A stretch of DNA of 64,000 nucleotides. It comes from Bretschneidera sinensis (lineage: Eukaryota; Streptophyta; Magnoliopsida; Brassicales; Akaniaceae). The stretch is taken from positions 140,447,828 to 140,511,827 of the forward strand of contig CM043700.1 in NCBI GenBank assembly GCA_023935145.1, given 5' to 3'. Positions 24,729 to 36,164 of the stretch are shown here, one piece after another. How positions within the stretch are numbered: the first letter of the stretch is position 1; every line of letters begins with the position of its first letter. The notes under the pieces were generated by a model. It had not been told where the DNA came from. It saw only the letters and a program-made list of their open reading frames with translations, and searched no databases. The position numbers and the translations under genes are program-made.

Positions 24729-25700
24729 ATGGTTAATTAGCATTTATGTTTGTCTCGTTCATAACCTGAATTGGCATGATATGTTCTTCTCTTCATGTCT
24801 GATTACTTATATATGTTATCTAGGTCAATTGCAAAGAATAGGAAAAAAAATAAAGTTTGAGGTCATTAGTTTTATTAAAATGCAAATTAAAAAAGGTCTA
24901 TGTAATTAATTAACATGCAACTTACCATTATTGAGCAAGCAAAGAAATATTTGTAATTTTAATGTAGAAAAAAATATATAACAATCCTCAAAATAAGCAT
25001 ATAATGTTTTTTTGTTTTAGGTACTGGTCTAATAATAGTTTTGGTTTATTACTATTAAAATGATTTTAAAAATAATAATGAAATTAAAAATAATAAAATA
25101 ATTGTGAAAACAGTTTATTTGATATAAATATAAATTCAGTTAATTATAAAAAATTATTTTTAATTTTTTTATAAATACTTTTTTAAAATATTTGATTTAA
25201 TTTTTACTTTTAAAAAACGTATACCATTTTATAATCACTACCTAGACGACGTGAGAAACAAGGATGATGGTTGCAGCAACACGCCAAGTCATTTGCGGAT
25301 ATAGGCGTAATCCTTTTTGAACTAGTACTCCTTCATGATACGTGGAAGTAAAATTTCTTGCTATTCTGATTAGTAGTTGTCAATTTTTGAGGCCCTTGTG
25401 ATTACAGTTTTCTTCTTTTTTTCAACTCTTTCCACACTACTATCAATTGTCTAGCTTTTGGTATCATATATATACAAGGTCATGAATATGTCAAACTCCT
25501 TTAAAATAGATGAATAATGCTTTTCAAAGTACTTGGTAAAGCCGAAAATTTGTTAGGCAGACGTTTCTTTTCGATGTTTAAGTTGGTATAAATCTTTTAA
25601 AAATAAAAATAGATAATTTTTAAAGAGAATTGTGTGTACCCGCAATAATAGAACCCATTTTAAATAGAGTTAAAATTAAATTAGGGAAGTAATTAATACA
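20430..25700. other. long intergenic region, no gene recognised
   Basis: The first ~250 bp upstream of the UBA5 ATG are promoter and 5' UTR by position. The rest is A/T-rich with short frames that resemble no family. (TA)n runs lie at 23046-23074 and 24702-24728. Around 23700-24360 the sequence is less A/T-rich, with TATATAAAAAA at 23770 and a CATCATCAT run at 24134; it could be a non-coding transcript region, but no known plant microRNA sequence was recognised. Confidence 0.5.
23046..23074. repeat. (TA)n microsatellite
   Basis: Uninterrupted alternating TA run; a second run of similar length is at 24702-24728. Confidence 0.9.
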
Positions 25701-25701
25701 G

Positions 25702-25882
25702 AGTGATTGAACCATAATTTTTATTTGAAAATTTAGATGAATGTCAAGTTCATGAGATTATATGTCATCATGATAAATTTGAATTCGAATATTCTTCATT
25801 TGATTATGTGACATTCAATTTTATCATAAACTTGACTCTATTTTAATTCTCAAATGGAAATGATCATGATCTAGAGTGATAT
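25702..25882. mobile_element. foldback MITE candidate
   Basis: Two arms of about 75 bp are imperfect inverted repeats around a centre near 25785. TATTTGAAAATTTAGAT and GTCAAGTTCATGA on the left are matched by TCATAAACTTGAC and ATTCTCAAATGGAAAT on the right. No coding capacity. The target duplication was not resolved. Confidence 0.5.
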
Positions 25883-25889
25883 GATACAA

Positions 25890-28800
25890 TTAGAATTTCA
25901 TAAGTTGAAGTATCCTATCCCAACTAAGATTTTTATAAGCTAAAGTATTCTAATAGAATTAGGGTTTCGGTATAAAATTACCGTTTTATCTTTTTATCAT
26001 GTATAACTGTTTGACTGATTATTCTGTCTTGCTTATGAAATTACTTTTTTACTTTGAAAAGTGTCGCTTATCATCATATTACATATTACGAGTTTACATC
26101 GATACTTAAGTTACATTAAAAATTGAAAAGTAAAAAAAATATATAAAAACTTGTTGACGATACATTTAAAAATTAGATTGATAAATTAATTGTTTACTTA
26201 ACAAACAATTATTTAACATTATAACGAATTAAAAAGCGATTTTCATTGATTGTTTATCCAAGATCAAAAGGAGGTTCTATCATCTTTATCGTTTGAAAAG
26301 GCAACGAGATGAGATAAAGAAAATGTTTTAAAAAGTGGGCATGGCGCAAACGGCACAAAGTGGCAGCAAACGCAGCACTCATTATCTACCAAACCAGAGG
26401 AAAGATTCATTTCTTTTTGGTGGTAAAGAAAGGGATTTGTGTTCCACCAACTCCTCAGACCTTATCCAAAACCTACATTTATATAAGGAAATCAAGATTC
26501 TTTCTTTGTTTTTCTACTTTTTTTTATTGACCCTACAGATAAATATCTGTGCTTAGGGTATATTACTTGATTTGCAAAACTCTCATAGCTCTCAACTTGC
26601 ACTGCGCGTGGATTTATTTTAAAAAACAAAAGCTAAATAAAAAATAGTTTTTGGAAAAAAAATCATAACTTGATTTTTTTAATTTTATACCGATATTTTA
26701 TTAAAAATTATTTTAAAAATCATTTTGATAGACTTACACGACATTTGAAAGCTATTTTAAGTATACTTAAAGCATTTTAAGCATGCACATACAATTAGAG
26801 GTCGTTTGTTACGCTGAATTAAAGAAGATAAAAATAAAAAAAATAATATGACAAATTATATTGTACTATTTATAATTTTGTTGAAATGATATTAATATAT
26901 CAAACATTTTAAAAACTCATGATTCACTCCAAAACACCAATTTTCACCATCAAACGATCCAAAAATAAATTTTTTTATGAATCAAAATTTTAATTTGATA
27001 ATTTATATTTAATATAAACTATTAGTAGTGTAAAAATTATCAAATCTCTTTCATTTGTAAAAAAATAAAAAATAAAAAAGAAAAGATAAAGATAATATAT
27101 TAATTGATATACTTTCATGACAAGATGGTGTTTAGCTTTTCCGTTACTCATGGGAGAGCAGATGAAAACTTGTCAAATGGCATGTTTATCATGCCGTTTG
27201 GAGTTTATCAATCGAAAGGGTCTTAATCAGAGTAAAACATTATAAAATTAAGCAACATACCAATTCTTAGCCAATAGATTGAATTAAAACCTGATCTTTA
27301 AGCTACACCAAGTTCACTCTTCAAATTTGATTATTATTACCCCCACTGATTGTGAGACAATATTTTTCTATATTTGATTATTATTTAATTTATATTATAA
27401 GGAAAAACATATACAAAATAACAAAAGGAAAAGAAATTTTATATCGTGTAGTTGTCAGTTATATATGTTGGGATGATTGAGATTCGCGAGTAGTTGTCAA
27501 TAATATATGTTAGGATGGTTGAGATTCGCTCCTTTTGTTAAGAATATTAAAGCTCGAATCTTTTTACTGCGGTAAAGTGATGTAGAAATTACTTGATGAT
27601 CTGTCATTAATCATTGTTTATGTTTAATCTTACATATGAAAACGCTTACACAGTTTGTTCGATTTTTCACTCTTCCATTTTAAATTTTTATCAAAAAAAT
27701 GAGCTAGGTATGCATTTAGATCATCGCTAAATATTAGAATTATAAATAAATGAACACGTTTCTTTTTCTTTTTTTTATTAAAATAACAATGCTTGCCAGA
27801 AAATAGTCGAAACTTGAAACTTTGTTTTTGGCATGGATTTAAAAATGGAGCACACCTTATCCGTAACAGAGTAGTTATATCACAAATATGATTCTGTAAT
27901 ACTTCTCACAGAATCGAGATAATTCACTAATAATTACGAAGAAATTAAATAATAATTTTATGATTTAAATTTTTTTTAAAATTATTTTAAAATAATTACT
28001 ATTTAATTTTATAGTGATTACTAATAAATGATAACTATATAATCATCTTAGCTGGTAGTCATAATAGATAAGAAAACGAAGGTGTTTTAGGTTTAGCCGA
28101 GACAAACAGTAATTAAAATTTTAAGAAAAAACTTAATATTAGTAAATTAACCACTCACATGCATATACAATTACGCAAACATAAGTTAAAACCCATAAGC
28201 TTTGATGGTTCACGCAATGCCTTACAGGCTGGCTAAACCCCGAAAAACAACATGCAGAGAGTGCCAACCTGTGAAGTTAGGTGGGTTATGGATAAAATTA
28301 AGCCATTGTGTGCAAACGCTAGCTCAGTTTGACGATTAAGCAAATCTTCCAGACAAATTCCACTTGGGACTTTGTATATGTAATGTGTTTTTCTTCTCTT
28401 CGTGATTAATAAAACACGATTTGTCAATGCCGAGCAATATCGCATGAATTGATAAGACAATTCAATCATTTTAAATATATATATATATAATAAAAAATAT
28501 AAAAAGCAATTCAATTACTTTAAAAAAAACCAATATAATATATATACATAATAAAAAATATTTAAAGAAAATCGTGCATATCGACGTATGTAAACTAGTT
28601 TATTATGTAATTGTTATGTTGGTGCTCATGCTACAAAGATTAAATTTCAATTAAATTAGTAACATATATTTTGATGATGGAGCGTTTTAAATTTACAAAT
28701 GTAGTACATAATTCATTGTGAGCATAAGCTTACAATAATTAGATATGATTGTTGTGAGTTTGTGCTCGTAACTTATTGAATCATATTAAGCATAAACAAA

Positions 28801-29550
28801 GTGAATTAAGTCCAACCAATAAATCAGTAAGTTTTATTTTTTATTGAAAGATATGTGATAATTATGCTTGACATACGTATAAATAAGAAAATAATTGTTA
28901 ACATATTGTTTTATCACATAAAAGAGCAAATCAACACAAGTTAAAATACTCTTATATATATATTTATATATATATTAACCGTATATCCAATTCAGATGAC
29001 TCAATTTAACTAAAAGTTGTTTACAAACACCGTTTGAGTTCAAATTTAAATAAATTTAATTTTTTTTATCAAATTTAAACGGAATAAGTTTGTTTAACAA
29101 GTTACGCTGGTCACAATTATTGTGAATCAGTAGTTGAGAAGTTACCATCTGCGAGAATTTTAAGGCCATAAGCTCGTTCGAAGAAAACAACAAAGAATGG
29201 TCTTGTTAATTTTCACCTTCTTGATCTCATATAAAAAAAATCACAAGGGAGAAAGATTTTTATTTTATGATTAAACACTCTTCTGTCGTATTCCCAAATC
29301 GTACGCAATGAGTGTTCAGGACTGCTTGTGGGGCCACTTTGACCGAAAAATTGCGAAATTAGTAACAGTAGACTCACAAGAAGGAAAATAGTGATGCCGG
29401 TAAAATTGGCATTAGCCCCTTTAACAAGAAAAATCTATGATTAAGGTTATTAAAGTCATTAGGTTAAAGTTTAATTTATTATTTATTATTTTTTTAATTT
29501 CCCGTGGGTCCAACCCAATAACCTGTGTACGAGTTGGCGCTGCTACCTGT
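25890..29550. other. long intergenic region, no gene recognised
   Basis: A/T-rich. A more complex block at 26335-26560 has a short open frame and then CATTTATATAAGG, but it matches no protein family I know. Another at 28230-28430 is open on the minus strand and may be old transposon debris. The phrase AGTTGTCARTWATATATGTT occurs twice at 27451-27520 (a ~50-bp local duplication). Confidence 0.45.
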
Positions 29551-29551
29551 G

Positions 29552-29557
29552 TATAAA
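29552..29557 (+). promoter_or_regulatory. TATA box of the F-box/MYND gene
   Basis: TATAAA in the context CCTGTGTATAAACCC, 176 bp upstream of the ATG at 29733. The position allows a 5' UTR of about 150 nt. No other TATA-like site is closer to the start in a suitable context. Confidence 0.55.
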
Positions 29558-29643
29558 CCCGTCTGCTCTTTTTCATTGTTCTGCTTTTATTGAGACAGAC
29601 ATAAAACAGACCAACAAAGAGACACTACCGTTTCTCTATACAA

Positions 29644-29767
29644 ATGAAAATGTGAAATGTTTGCCCAGCAGTTATTTTCTTCTTGTTCTTCTTTTTCTTT
29701 GCCCCTTGAAGAAGAGAGAAAAAAACAGAGGGATGATTCAGAAGAGAAAACAGAGAACATCTCGTAG
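29644..29767 (+). promoter_or_regulatory. two upstream ORFs in the F-box/MYND 5' leader
   Basis: ATG at 29644 opens a 3-codon frame (Met-Lys-Met, TGA at 29653-29655). ATG at 29657 opens a 36-codon frame that ends with TAG at 29765-29767, in a frame different from the main one, so it overlaps the main start at 29733 by 35 nt. Scanning ribosomes would meet both before the main ATG. Repression of translation is an inference; transcript start data are needed to show that the leader contains them. Confidence 0.6.
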
Positions 29768-31033
29768 AGTAAACGAGAAGGCTGATCTGTTTGATGGATT
29801 ACCTGACGATATTGTGGTCTGCATCCTCTGCAAGCTTAGCTCCACCGCTTCTTGCCCCTCAGATTTCATCAGCATTCTCAGCACGTACGTATTTACTTAT
29901 GCATGTGTTTTTCCACTGGCTATATCGGTTTAATTTTTACCAGTTTCTTTGATTTTCGGTCGATACGTTGATGGAGTTTTTGTGATATACTCAGAAAATT
30001 GATTTAATTTGTGTTGCTTATGAACCAATATTTTATTCACAGATGCAAAAGATTGAATCGGTTAGGTCTCCATCCTTTAGTTTTATCAAGAGCTGGACCA
30101 AAAACACTCGCAGTCAAAGCCAAAAACTGGTCAGATTCTGCTCACCGTTTCCTCAAACAGTGCGTTAACACTGGCAATACCGAAGCTTGCTTCATTCTCG
30201 GCATGGTCCGTACAATATAAATTTATATACATACGCATATGCATACGTAATTATATGAAAGTTTTACTCAAGTTTTCACGTATTTGTTGTTACAGATCCG
30301 ATTTTATTGCTTGCAAAACCGAGAGAGCGGGGCGTCTTTGATGGCTAAAGCAGCCATCAAATCTCACGCGCGGGCTCTGTACTCGCTGGCTGTCATACAG
30401 TTCAACGGCAGCGGCGGCTCAAAGACCGACAAGAACCTCCGAGCCGGAGTCGCCCTCTGCGCTCGAGCCGCAGGCCTCGGACACGTCGACGCACTCCGGG
30501 AGCTCGGCCATTGCCTGCTAGACGGCTACGGCGTGCCCCAAAACACCGCCGAAGGACGCCGGCTCCTCGTCCAGGCCAACGCGCGGGAGCTCGCTTCTTC
30601 GCTACGCTATCTGCTGACGTGGCAGCAGCCTCAACATCACTTAAGTCATCATCAAAATCCCACTCACCACTCTCAGCAGCACTACGGGTCGTGCGTGAGC
30701 AGCGTGACGAGTATGGGGTGTCCGTTACTGAGTGATTTCGGTTGCAACGTACCTGCGCCAGAGGCCCACCCAGTGAATAGGTTTTTAAGAGAGTGGTTCG
30801 AGTCAGGATGGCGCGGTGAGTTGAGCCAGGGGCTGAGACTGTGCTCGCATAGCGGGTGCGGTAGGCCCGAGACGCGGGCTCATGAGTTTAGGAGGTGCTC
30901 TGTTTGTGGGGCAGTGAATTATTGTTCACGTGGGTGTCAAGCGCTTGATTGGAAGGTGAAGCATAAGGTGGCGTGTGCAACGATTGAGAGATGGGCTGAG
31001 CAGAATGGCGGCGGTGATGGTGGTGGAGATTGA
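29733..31033 (+). CDS. F-box protein with SEL1-like repeats and MYND zinc finger
   Basis: Three exons, 29733-29884, 30043-30205 and 30296-31033, give 350 residues with phased GT..AG introns. The start is the first ATG in this frame; upstream codons lack one. A basic leader (MIQKRKQRTSRR) precedes an F-box (residues about 19-65, DLFDGLPDDIVVCILCKL), which should bind SKP1 in an SCF ubiquitin ligase. Residues ~75-200 are SEL1/HCP-like helical repeats (AALGHVDALRELGHCLLDGYG type). A His/Gln-rich linker (~211-235) leads to a C-terminal MYND finger: Cys 288, 293, 306, 309, 315, 319, His 328, Cys 332. The same architecture is found in Arabidopsis At1g67340/At5g50450. The substrate is unknown. Exon 3 is much richer in G/C than the flanks. 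The protein ends in a Gly/Asp tail. Confidence 0.92.
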
Positions 31034-31689
31034 AAAAAAAAGTACTGTTTTTTAAATTTGAACATATCTTTGTTATTTTTCTCTTAAATGTTTTTTTTAT
31101 ATGTACATATTGAAAAAAATGGAATTTTTCTTTTTAGAGGTTTAGATCTTGCAAAAAAATATTTTGGGTTGAGTTTAAATTCAATAATTTTAAATTATTT
31201 TATTAATAATATTAATATAAAAATTTAATAAAAAAATTAATAATATAAATAAAATTATCAATAAAATTTTTGATTATTCTAAATCAAGAAAAACTCTTTG
31301 ATTCGGGATCACTGGTGTACTATATCAAAGAAATGACATGATTTGATTTGGACCCTCGTACTCCTTTTACGTGTCATACCACTCAACACTATTCATTAAG
31401 TTATATAGTTAATTTTTTAATTAAATTAATAAAGCTGGGTAAAACAAGAACAAGCTTAGGGTGCACGATCTTCTTTATTCGGAGTTATTTGTGATCAGTG
31501 TTAGATGACCAAAATAGCTTTTAAGAGTCAAAAATCTTTTGCTTAGATAACAATTCAGTATATGAACAAAATTATAGATTTAATTATTTTCACATAGAAG
31601 GTTTTTAATAATATTAAGACAATTAGAACTTGAAAAAATGATACTTCTAATAATATTGAAAAGCTGTATCAAATGAGCCTTGAAAATGT
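31034..31689. other. intergenic, 3' flank of the F-box/MYND gene, possible MITE copy 3
   Basis: About 31172-31290 is a very A/T-rich imperfect palindrome (AATAATATTAATATAAAAATT..AATATAAATAAAATTATC) flanked by sequence resembling the outer arms of the MITE at 396-604. The match is weak. No gene seen. Confidence 0.4.
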
Positions 31690-32470
31690 TGTTCTCAACC
31701 ATCATTCCGTTAATTGAGATGACATCTTTTCAGATTTGATATTTTTTTATAACTATTACTGGAAACTAAGTGCACCATTAGAGTGGATTTTGCAGCAACA
31801 ACAAACCCCATTTTTTTTTGGTCAACTTTCGTTATCGTGAAACAAGTTTTACGTGTCGGTGTGGCCGCAAATAAGTTTGATTTTCTATAATTTTTATGCT
31901 TTTTTTTATAAAGTTGAAAAACAATAGTTTTTTTTAAAGTACCTCCATTTCATTGGCATGACAAATAAATGTTTTGATAAAAAATATATGATTTAATCTT
32001 AATTTTTGATTTTTAATTTTTTAAACGATGTCGCTTAATTTCTTGCTATAAGTAGCATTAAAAGTGTTGCTTTCCGTCGAGCTGTTCTTTTTTACTTGAT
32101 ATCGACCGTCACGCCATTAATTGAGAAAAAGATTTTTTCAGATTTGACACTTTTTGATAACTGCTGCTGGAAATTAAGTGTATCATTCGAGCGGATTTTG
32201 TAATGACAGCAAAACTAATATTTTTGATCAATTTTAAACATAAAAAAATAAGTCATACACGTCTGTATGGTAGCGAATGAGCTTGATTTTTGATAATTAT
32301 TATTTTTATTTTAATAAAGGTTAAACAATTAAAATTTTAAAGTACCTCTGCTTCATTCATGTGACAAATAAATGTTTTGATAAAAATATATGATTCAATT
32401 TTAACTTTTGATTTTTAATTTTTTTTAAGTGAAGTAGCTTAACCTCTTGCTATAAATAGCACCAAATAAC
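31690..32470. repeat. ~400-bp unidentified repeat, two tandem copies
   Basis: Copies at about 31690-32090 and 32091-32470 share ordered blocks: TTAATTGAGA, TTTTTTCAGATTTGA, CTGGAAAYTAAGTG, GTGGATTTTG, GTGACAAATAAATGTTTTGAT, TTGATTTTTAATTTTTT and CTTGCTATAARTAGCA. A third, more diverged copy is at about 40895-41270, on the other side of Element 2. No open frame, no terminal structure identified. Confidence 0.6.
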
Positions 32471-32981
32471 AAAATAAAAATTCAAGTCCAGATGTCCACA
32501 TTCTTTCATTGTGCAAGCTCTTTACAAATTACTTGCAAGTCTGCCATGCACCTCGATGAGTCGGTTCTAACGCCCAACGTCCAACATTCAACAACCAACA
32601 TCCAACTGCCTTCTTCATACGGTTAGCATATAATGTCAGATCATTAAAAAAAAAAAAAAACCACATACTAATAATGTCAGATCAGATGACTCCTCTAGCA
32701 TATAATGCATATTTTTTTTTTCCTTTTTCCTTTCCTTTTATTTTATTTTTTAAGAGGATACAAAATGTAAAACTTAAAGAAAGCAGCAAAATCAATATTC
32801 AACACCATAGTAATACATAAACTAATACTATTTTTTAATTGATGCTAGTAGTATTGAAGATGAAAATTATGTTTTCCATAAAAAAAAGATTTGGCCCGAC
32901 AAAAATTAAAAAAATAAAGAATTTTTCGATCGGATTTAGATCATTTGAATTCAAAATTGTTTGGAATTGGTGGACCAAAAT
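32471..32981. other. intergenic, no gene recognised
   Basis: Low-complexity A/T-rich DNA with homopolymer runs, leading to the insertion site of Element 2 (AGTTC at 32982-32986). Confidence 0.5.
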
Positions 32982-32986
32982 AGTTC

Positions 32987-33562
32987 TGTTGATGCCAAAA
33001 ATGTGAGCCTTGGATGTACCTGCACAGGGAATGAGATATGAACTATGGGGTCGCCGGAGGGGTGCCTCCGGGGATGCTTCGAAGCTTAAGTTAGAGCGTG
33101 ATAAGGTGTATGCAAGGGACGAGTGTTCCCTTGTGTGTTTTGTGTGAGAAGTTGGATCGTTTGGAATGCGTACCTGACCCTTTTTATAGGGCTTTTGGAG
33201 GTGGCACTTTGCCTGAGGTGGCAATGATCTGATGCCCCAACTGGGTTGGGTAATGAGGTATAGGAGGCCTAGCTGGGTGGTTGGGGGCCGTCTACTAGGG
33301 CTTTGCCTTATTGGCTTGATCAGGAGCCATCCACGTTCAAGGGCGGTTGGTGACCTGATGTCCCAACTTGGTTGGGCAATGATGACCTCGAGGGTAGTGG
33401 TGACATGGAGGCCCAGCTGGGGGCAATAATGCCCTAAAAGGCGGTCATGACCTGGAGGCCCAACTGCTCGAGCCTGGGTCTTCCGCGTGGCTTCTTGTAG
33501 CCTGGCTTCAAGATGATCCACGTGTCATCTTCCTATTGGAGGGGTTATTTTAGGTAGTATCA
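32987..33562 (-). repeat. Element 2 left LTR (3' LTR in element sense)
   Basis: 576 bp, TG..CA. It is related along its length to the Element 1 LTR, sharing TGTTGATGCCAAAAATGTG, GGGGTCGCCGGAGG, TATAGGGCTT, CCCAACTTGGTTGG and the terminal GGTAGTATCA, with many substitutions. On the minus strand TATAAAAA near 33188-33181 is the likely U3 promoter TATA box. Followed by a purine-rich tract on the minus strand (CCAAGGAAGTGGGAAGC), a decayed PPT. Confidence 0.8.
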
Positions 33563-33684
33563 CAAGCTTCCCACTTCCTTGGGTACATTTTTGTGCGTAA
33601 GGAAGTATGGTATGACAGCCTTGGTTTGTATGAAAGTGATTGGCCGAGGACCGAGAGAGCAATCCGAAGGTCTGTGTGGCCCTC

Positions 33685-34277
33685 CACTGCTCGGCCGTGC
33701 ATGTTTCTGGGCCGAGCAAGCCATCTGCTCGGCCATGAATGTTTCTGGGCCGAGGAGCAGTGTAGCAATCCATCTGCTCGGCCAAGAAGGCTTTGTGGCT
33801 GAGGAGCAGTGGATCAATCCATCTGCTTGGACACGAATGCTTCTGGGCCGAGGAATAGTGGAGCAATCCATCTGCTCGGCCATGAAGGCTTTGTGGCCAA
33901 GGAGCAGTGGAGCAATCCATCTGCTCGGCCACGAATGCTTCTGGGCCGAGGAGCAGTGGAGCAATCCATCTGTTTGGTCATGAATGTTTCTGGGCCGAGG
34001 AGCAGTGGAGCAATCCATCTGCTCGGCCATCAAGGCTTTGTGGCCGAGAAGCAGTGGAACAATCCATCTGCTCGGCCACGAATACTTTTGGGCCAAGAAG
34101 CAGTGGAGCAATCCATCTGCTCAGCCACGAAGGCTTTATGGCCGAGGAGCAGTGGAGCAATCTATCTGTTCGGCCACGAATGCTTCTGGGCCGAGGAGCA
34201 GTGGAGAAATCCATCTGCTCGGCCATGAAGGCTTTGTGGCCGAGGAGCAATGGAGCAATCCATCTGCTCGGCCACGA
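33685..34277. repeat. Element 2 hairpin array 1 (49-bp units, about 12)
   Basis: Tandem 49-bp units alternate between two tails (CACGAATGCTTCTG and CATGAAGGCTTTGT types). Each has the palindrome GAGCAG-TGGA-GCAA-TCCA-T-CTGCTC: a 6-bp outer and 4-bp inner stem with a GCAA loop. A leader with related sequence joins it to the PPT. The array ends GGCCACGA directly against TTATAGGGC of the next U3 copy. Confidence 0.85.
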
Positions 34278-34656
34278 TTATAGGGCTTTTAGAGGAGGCA
34301 CTTTGCCTGAGGCGGCGATGATCTGATGCCCCAACTGGGTTGGGTAATGAGGTGTAGGAGGCCCAGCTGGGTGGCTGGCGACCGTCTACTAGGGCTTTAC
34401 CTTGTTGGCTTGATCAGGAGCCATCCATATTTAAGGGCGGTTGGTGACCTGACGTCCCAACTTAGTTGGGCAATGATGGCCTCGAGGGTGGTGGTGACGT
34501 GGAGGCCCAGCTAGGGGTAACGATGCCCTGAAAGGTGGTCATGACCTGGAGGCCCAGCTGTTCGAGCCTGGGTCTTCCGCGTGGCTTCTTGCAGCTTGGC
34601 TTCAAGATTATCCACGTGTCATCTTCCTATTGGAAGGGTTATTTTAGGTAGAATCA
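34278..34656 (-). repeat. internal U3 copy 1 in Element 2
   Basis: About 380 bp from TTATAGGGCTTT to GTAGAATCA, colinear with 33184-33562 of the left LTR, followed by a good PPT (minus strand GGAAGTGGGGGGCC) and the same leader as after the real LTR. R-U5 is missing; the breakpoint is at the TATA box. Confidence 0.8.
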
Positions 34657-34734
34657 CAGGCCCCCCACTTCCTTGGGTACATTTTTGTGCGCAAGGAAGT
34701 ATGGTATGACAGCCTTAGTTTGCATGAAAGTGAT

Positions 34735-35712
34735 CGGCCGTGCATGTTTCTGGGCCGAGCAAGCCATGTGCTCGGCCATGAATATTTCTGGGCCGAGGAG
34801 CAGTAGAGTAATCCATCTGCTCGGCCATGAAGACTTTGTGGCCGAGGAGCAGTGGATCAATCTATCTGTTCGGCCACAAATGATTCTGGGTCGAGGAGCA
34901 GTGGAACAATCCATCTGTTTGGCCATGAAGGCTTTGTGGCCGAGGAGCAGTGTAGCAATCCATCTGGTCGCCCATGAATGCTTCTGGGCCGAAGAGCCGT
35001 GGAGCAATCCATCTGCTCGGCCATGAAGACTTTGTGGCCGAAGAACAGTGGAGCAATCTATATGCTCGGTCATGAATGCTTATGGGCTGAGGAGCAGTGG
35101 AGCAATCCATCTGCTCGGCCATGAAGGCTTTGTGGCCGAGGAGCAACGAAGCAATCCATCAGCTCGGCCATGAATGCTTCTGGGCCGAGGAGCAGCGGAG
35201 CAATCCATCTGCTCGGCCACGAAGGCTTTGTGACCGAGAAGCAGTGGAGTAATCCATCCGCTCGGCCACAAATTCTTCTGGGCTGAGGAGTAGTGGAGCA
35301 ATCCATCAGCTCAGCCACGAATACTTTTGGGCCGAGGAGCAGTTGAGCAATCCATCTGCTCAGCCACGAAGGCTTCTGGGTCGAGGAGCAGTGGAGCAAT
35401 CCATCTGCTCGGCCACGAACGCTTCTGGGCCGAGGAGCAGCAGAGCAATCCATCTGCTTGGCCACGAAGGCTTTGTGGCCGCGGAGTAGTGGAGTAATCC
35501 ATCTGCTCAGCCGCGAATGCTTCTGGGCCGAGGAGCAGTGGAGCAATCTATCTGCTCGGCCATGAATGCTTCTGGGCCGAGAAGCTGTTGAGCAATCCAT
35601 CTGCTCGGCCACGAATGCTTCTAGGCAGAGGAGCAGTGGAGTAATCCATCTGCTCGGCCATGAAGGCTTTGTGGCAGAAGAGCAGTGGAGCAATCCATCT
35701 GCTTGGCCATGA
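34735..35712. repeat. Element 2 hairpin array 2 (about 20 units of 49 bp)
   Basis: Same units as array 1, with more single-base differences. Ends GGCCATGA directly against TTATAGGGC, the same junction as at 34277/34278. Confidence 0.85.
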
Positions 35713-36044
35713 TTATAGGGCTTTTGGAGGCGGCACTTTGCCTGAGGCGGCGATGATCTGATGCCCTAACTGGGTTGGGTAATGAGGTCTAGGAGGCCCA
35801 GCTGGGTGGTTAGGGGCCGTCTACTAGGGCTTTGCCTTGTTGGCTTGATCAAGAGCCATCCACGGATAAGGGCGATTGGTGACCTGACATCCCAACTTGG
35901 TTGGGTAATGATGGTCTCGAGGGTGGTGGTGACGTGGAGGCCCAACTGTTCGAGCCTGGGTCTTCTGCGTGGCTTCTTACAGCCTAGCTTCAAGATGATC
36001 CACGTGTCATCTTCCTATTTGAGGGGTTATTTTAGGTAGTATCA
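35713..36044 (-). repeat. internal U3 copy 2 in Element 2
   Basis: Colinear with the LTR from TTATAGGGCTTTTGG to GGTAGTATCA but lacking a ~45-bp segment around the GGCCCAGCT/ATGCCCT part that copy 1 keeps. Followed by the PPT and leader. Confidence 0.8.
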
Positions 36045-36164
36045 CAGGCCCCCCACTTTATTGGGTACATTTTTGTGCGCAAGAAAGTATGGTATGACAA
36101 CCTTGGTTTGCATGAAAATGATTGGCCGAGGACCAAGAGAGCAATCCGAAGGTCTGTGTGGCCC

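Noticed and set aside
26335..26556. 73-codon plus frame with downstream TATATAA
   Set aside because: No family similarity; composition fits non-coding DNA.
28233..28514. 93-codon minus frame
   Set aside because: Could be old transposon debris, but no motif supports a specific family.
32835..33521. 228-codon frame on the minus strand
   Set aside because: It runs across the Element 2 LTR and flank; no protein similarity, and LTRs are non-coding.
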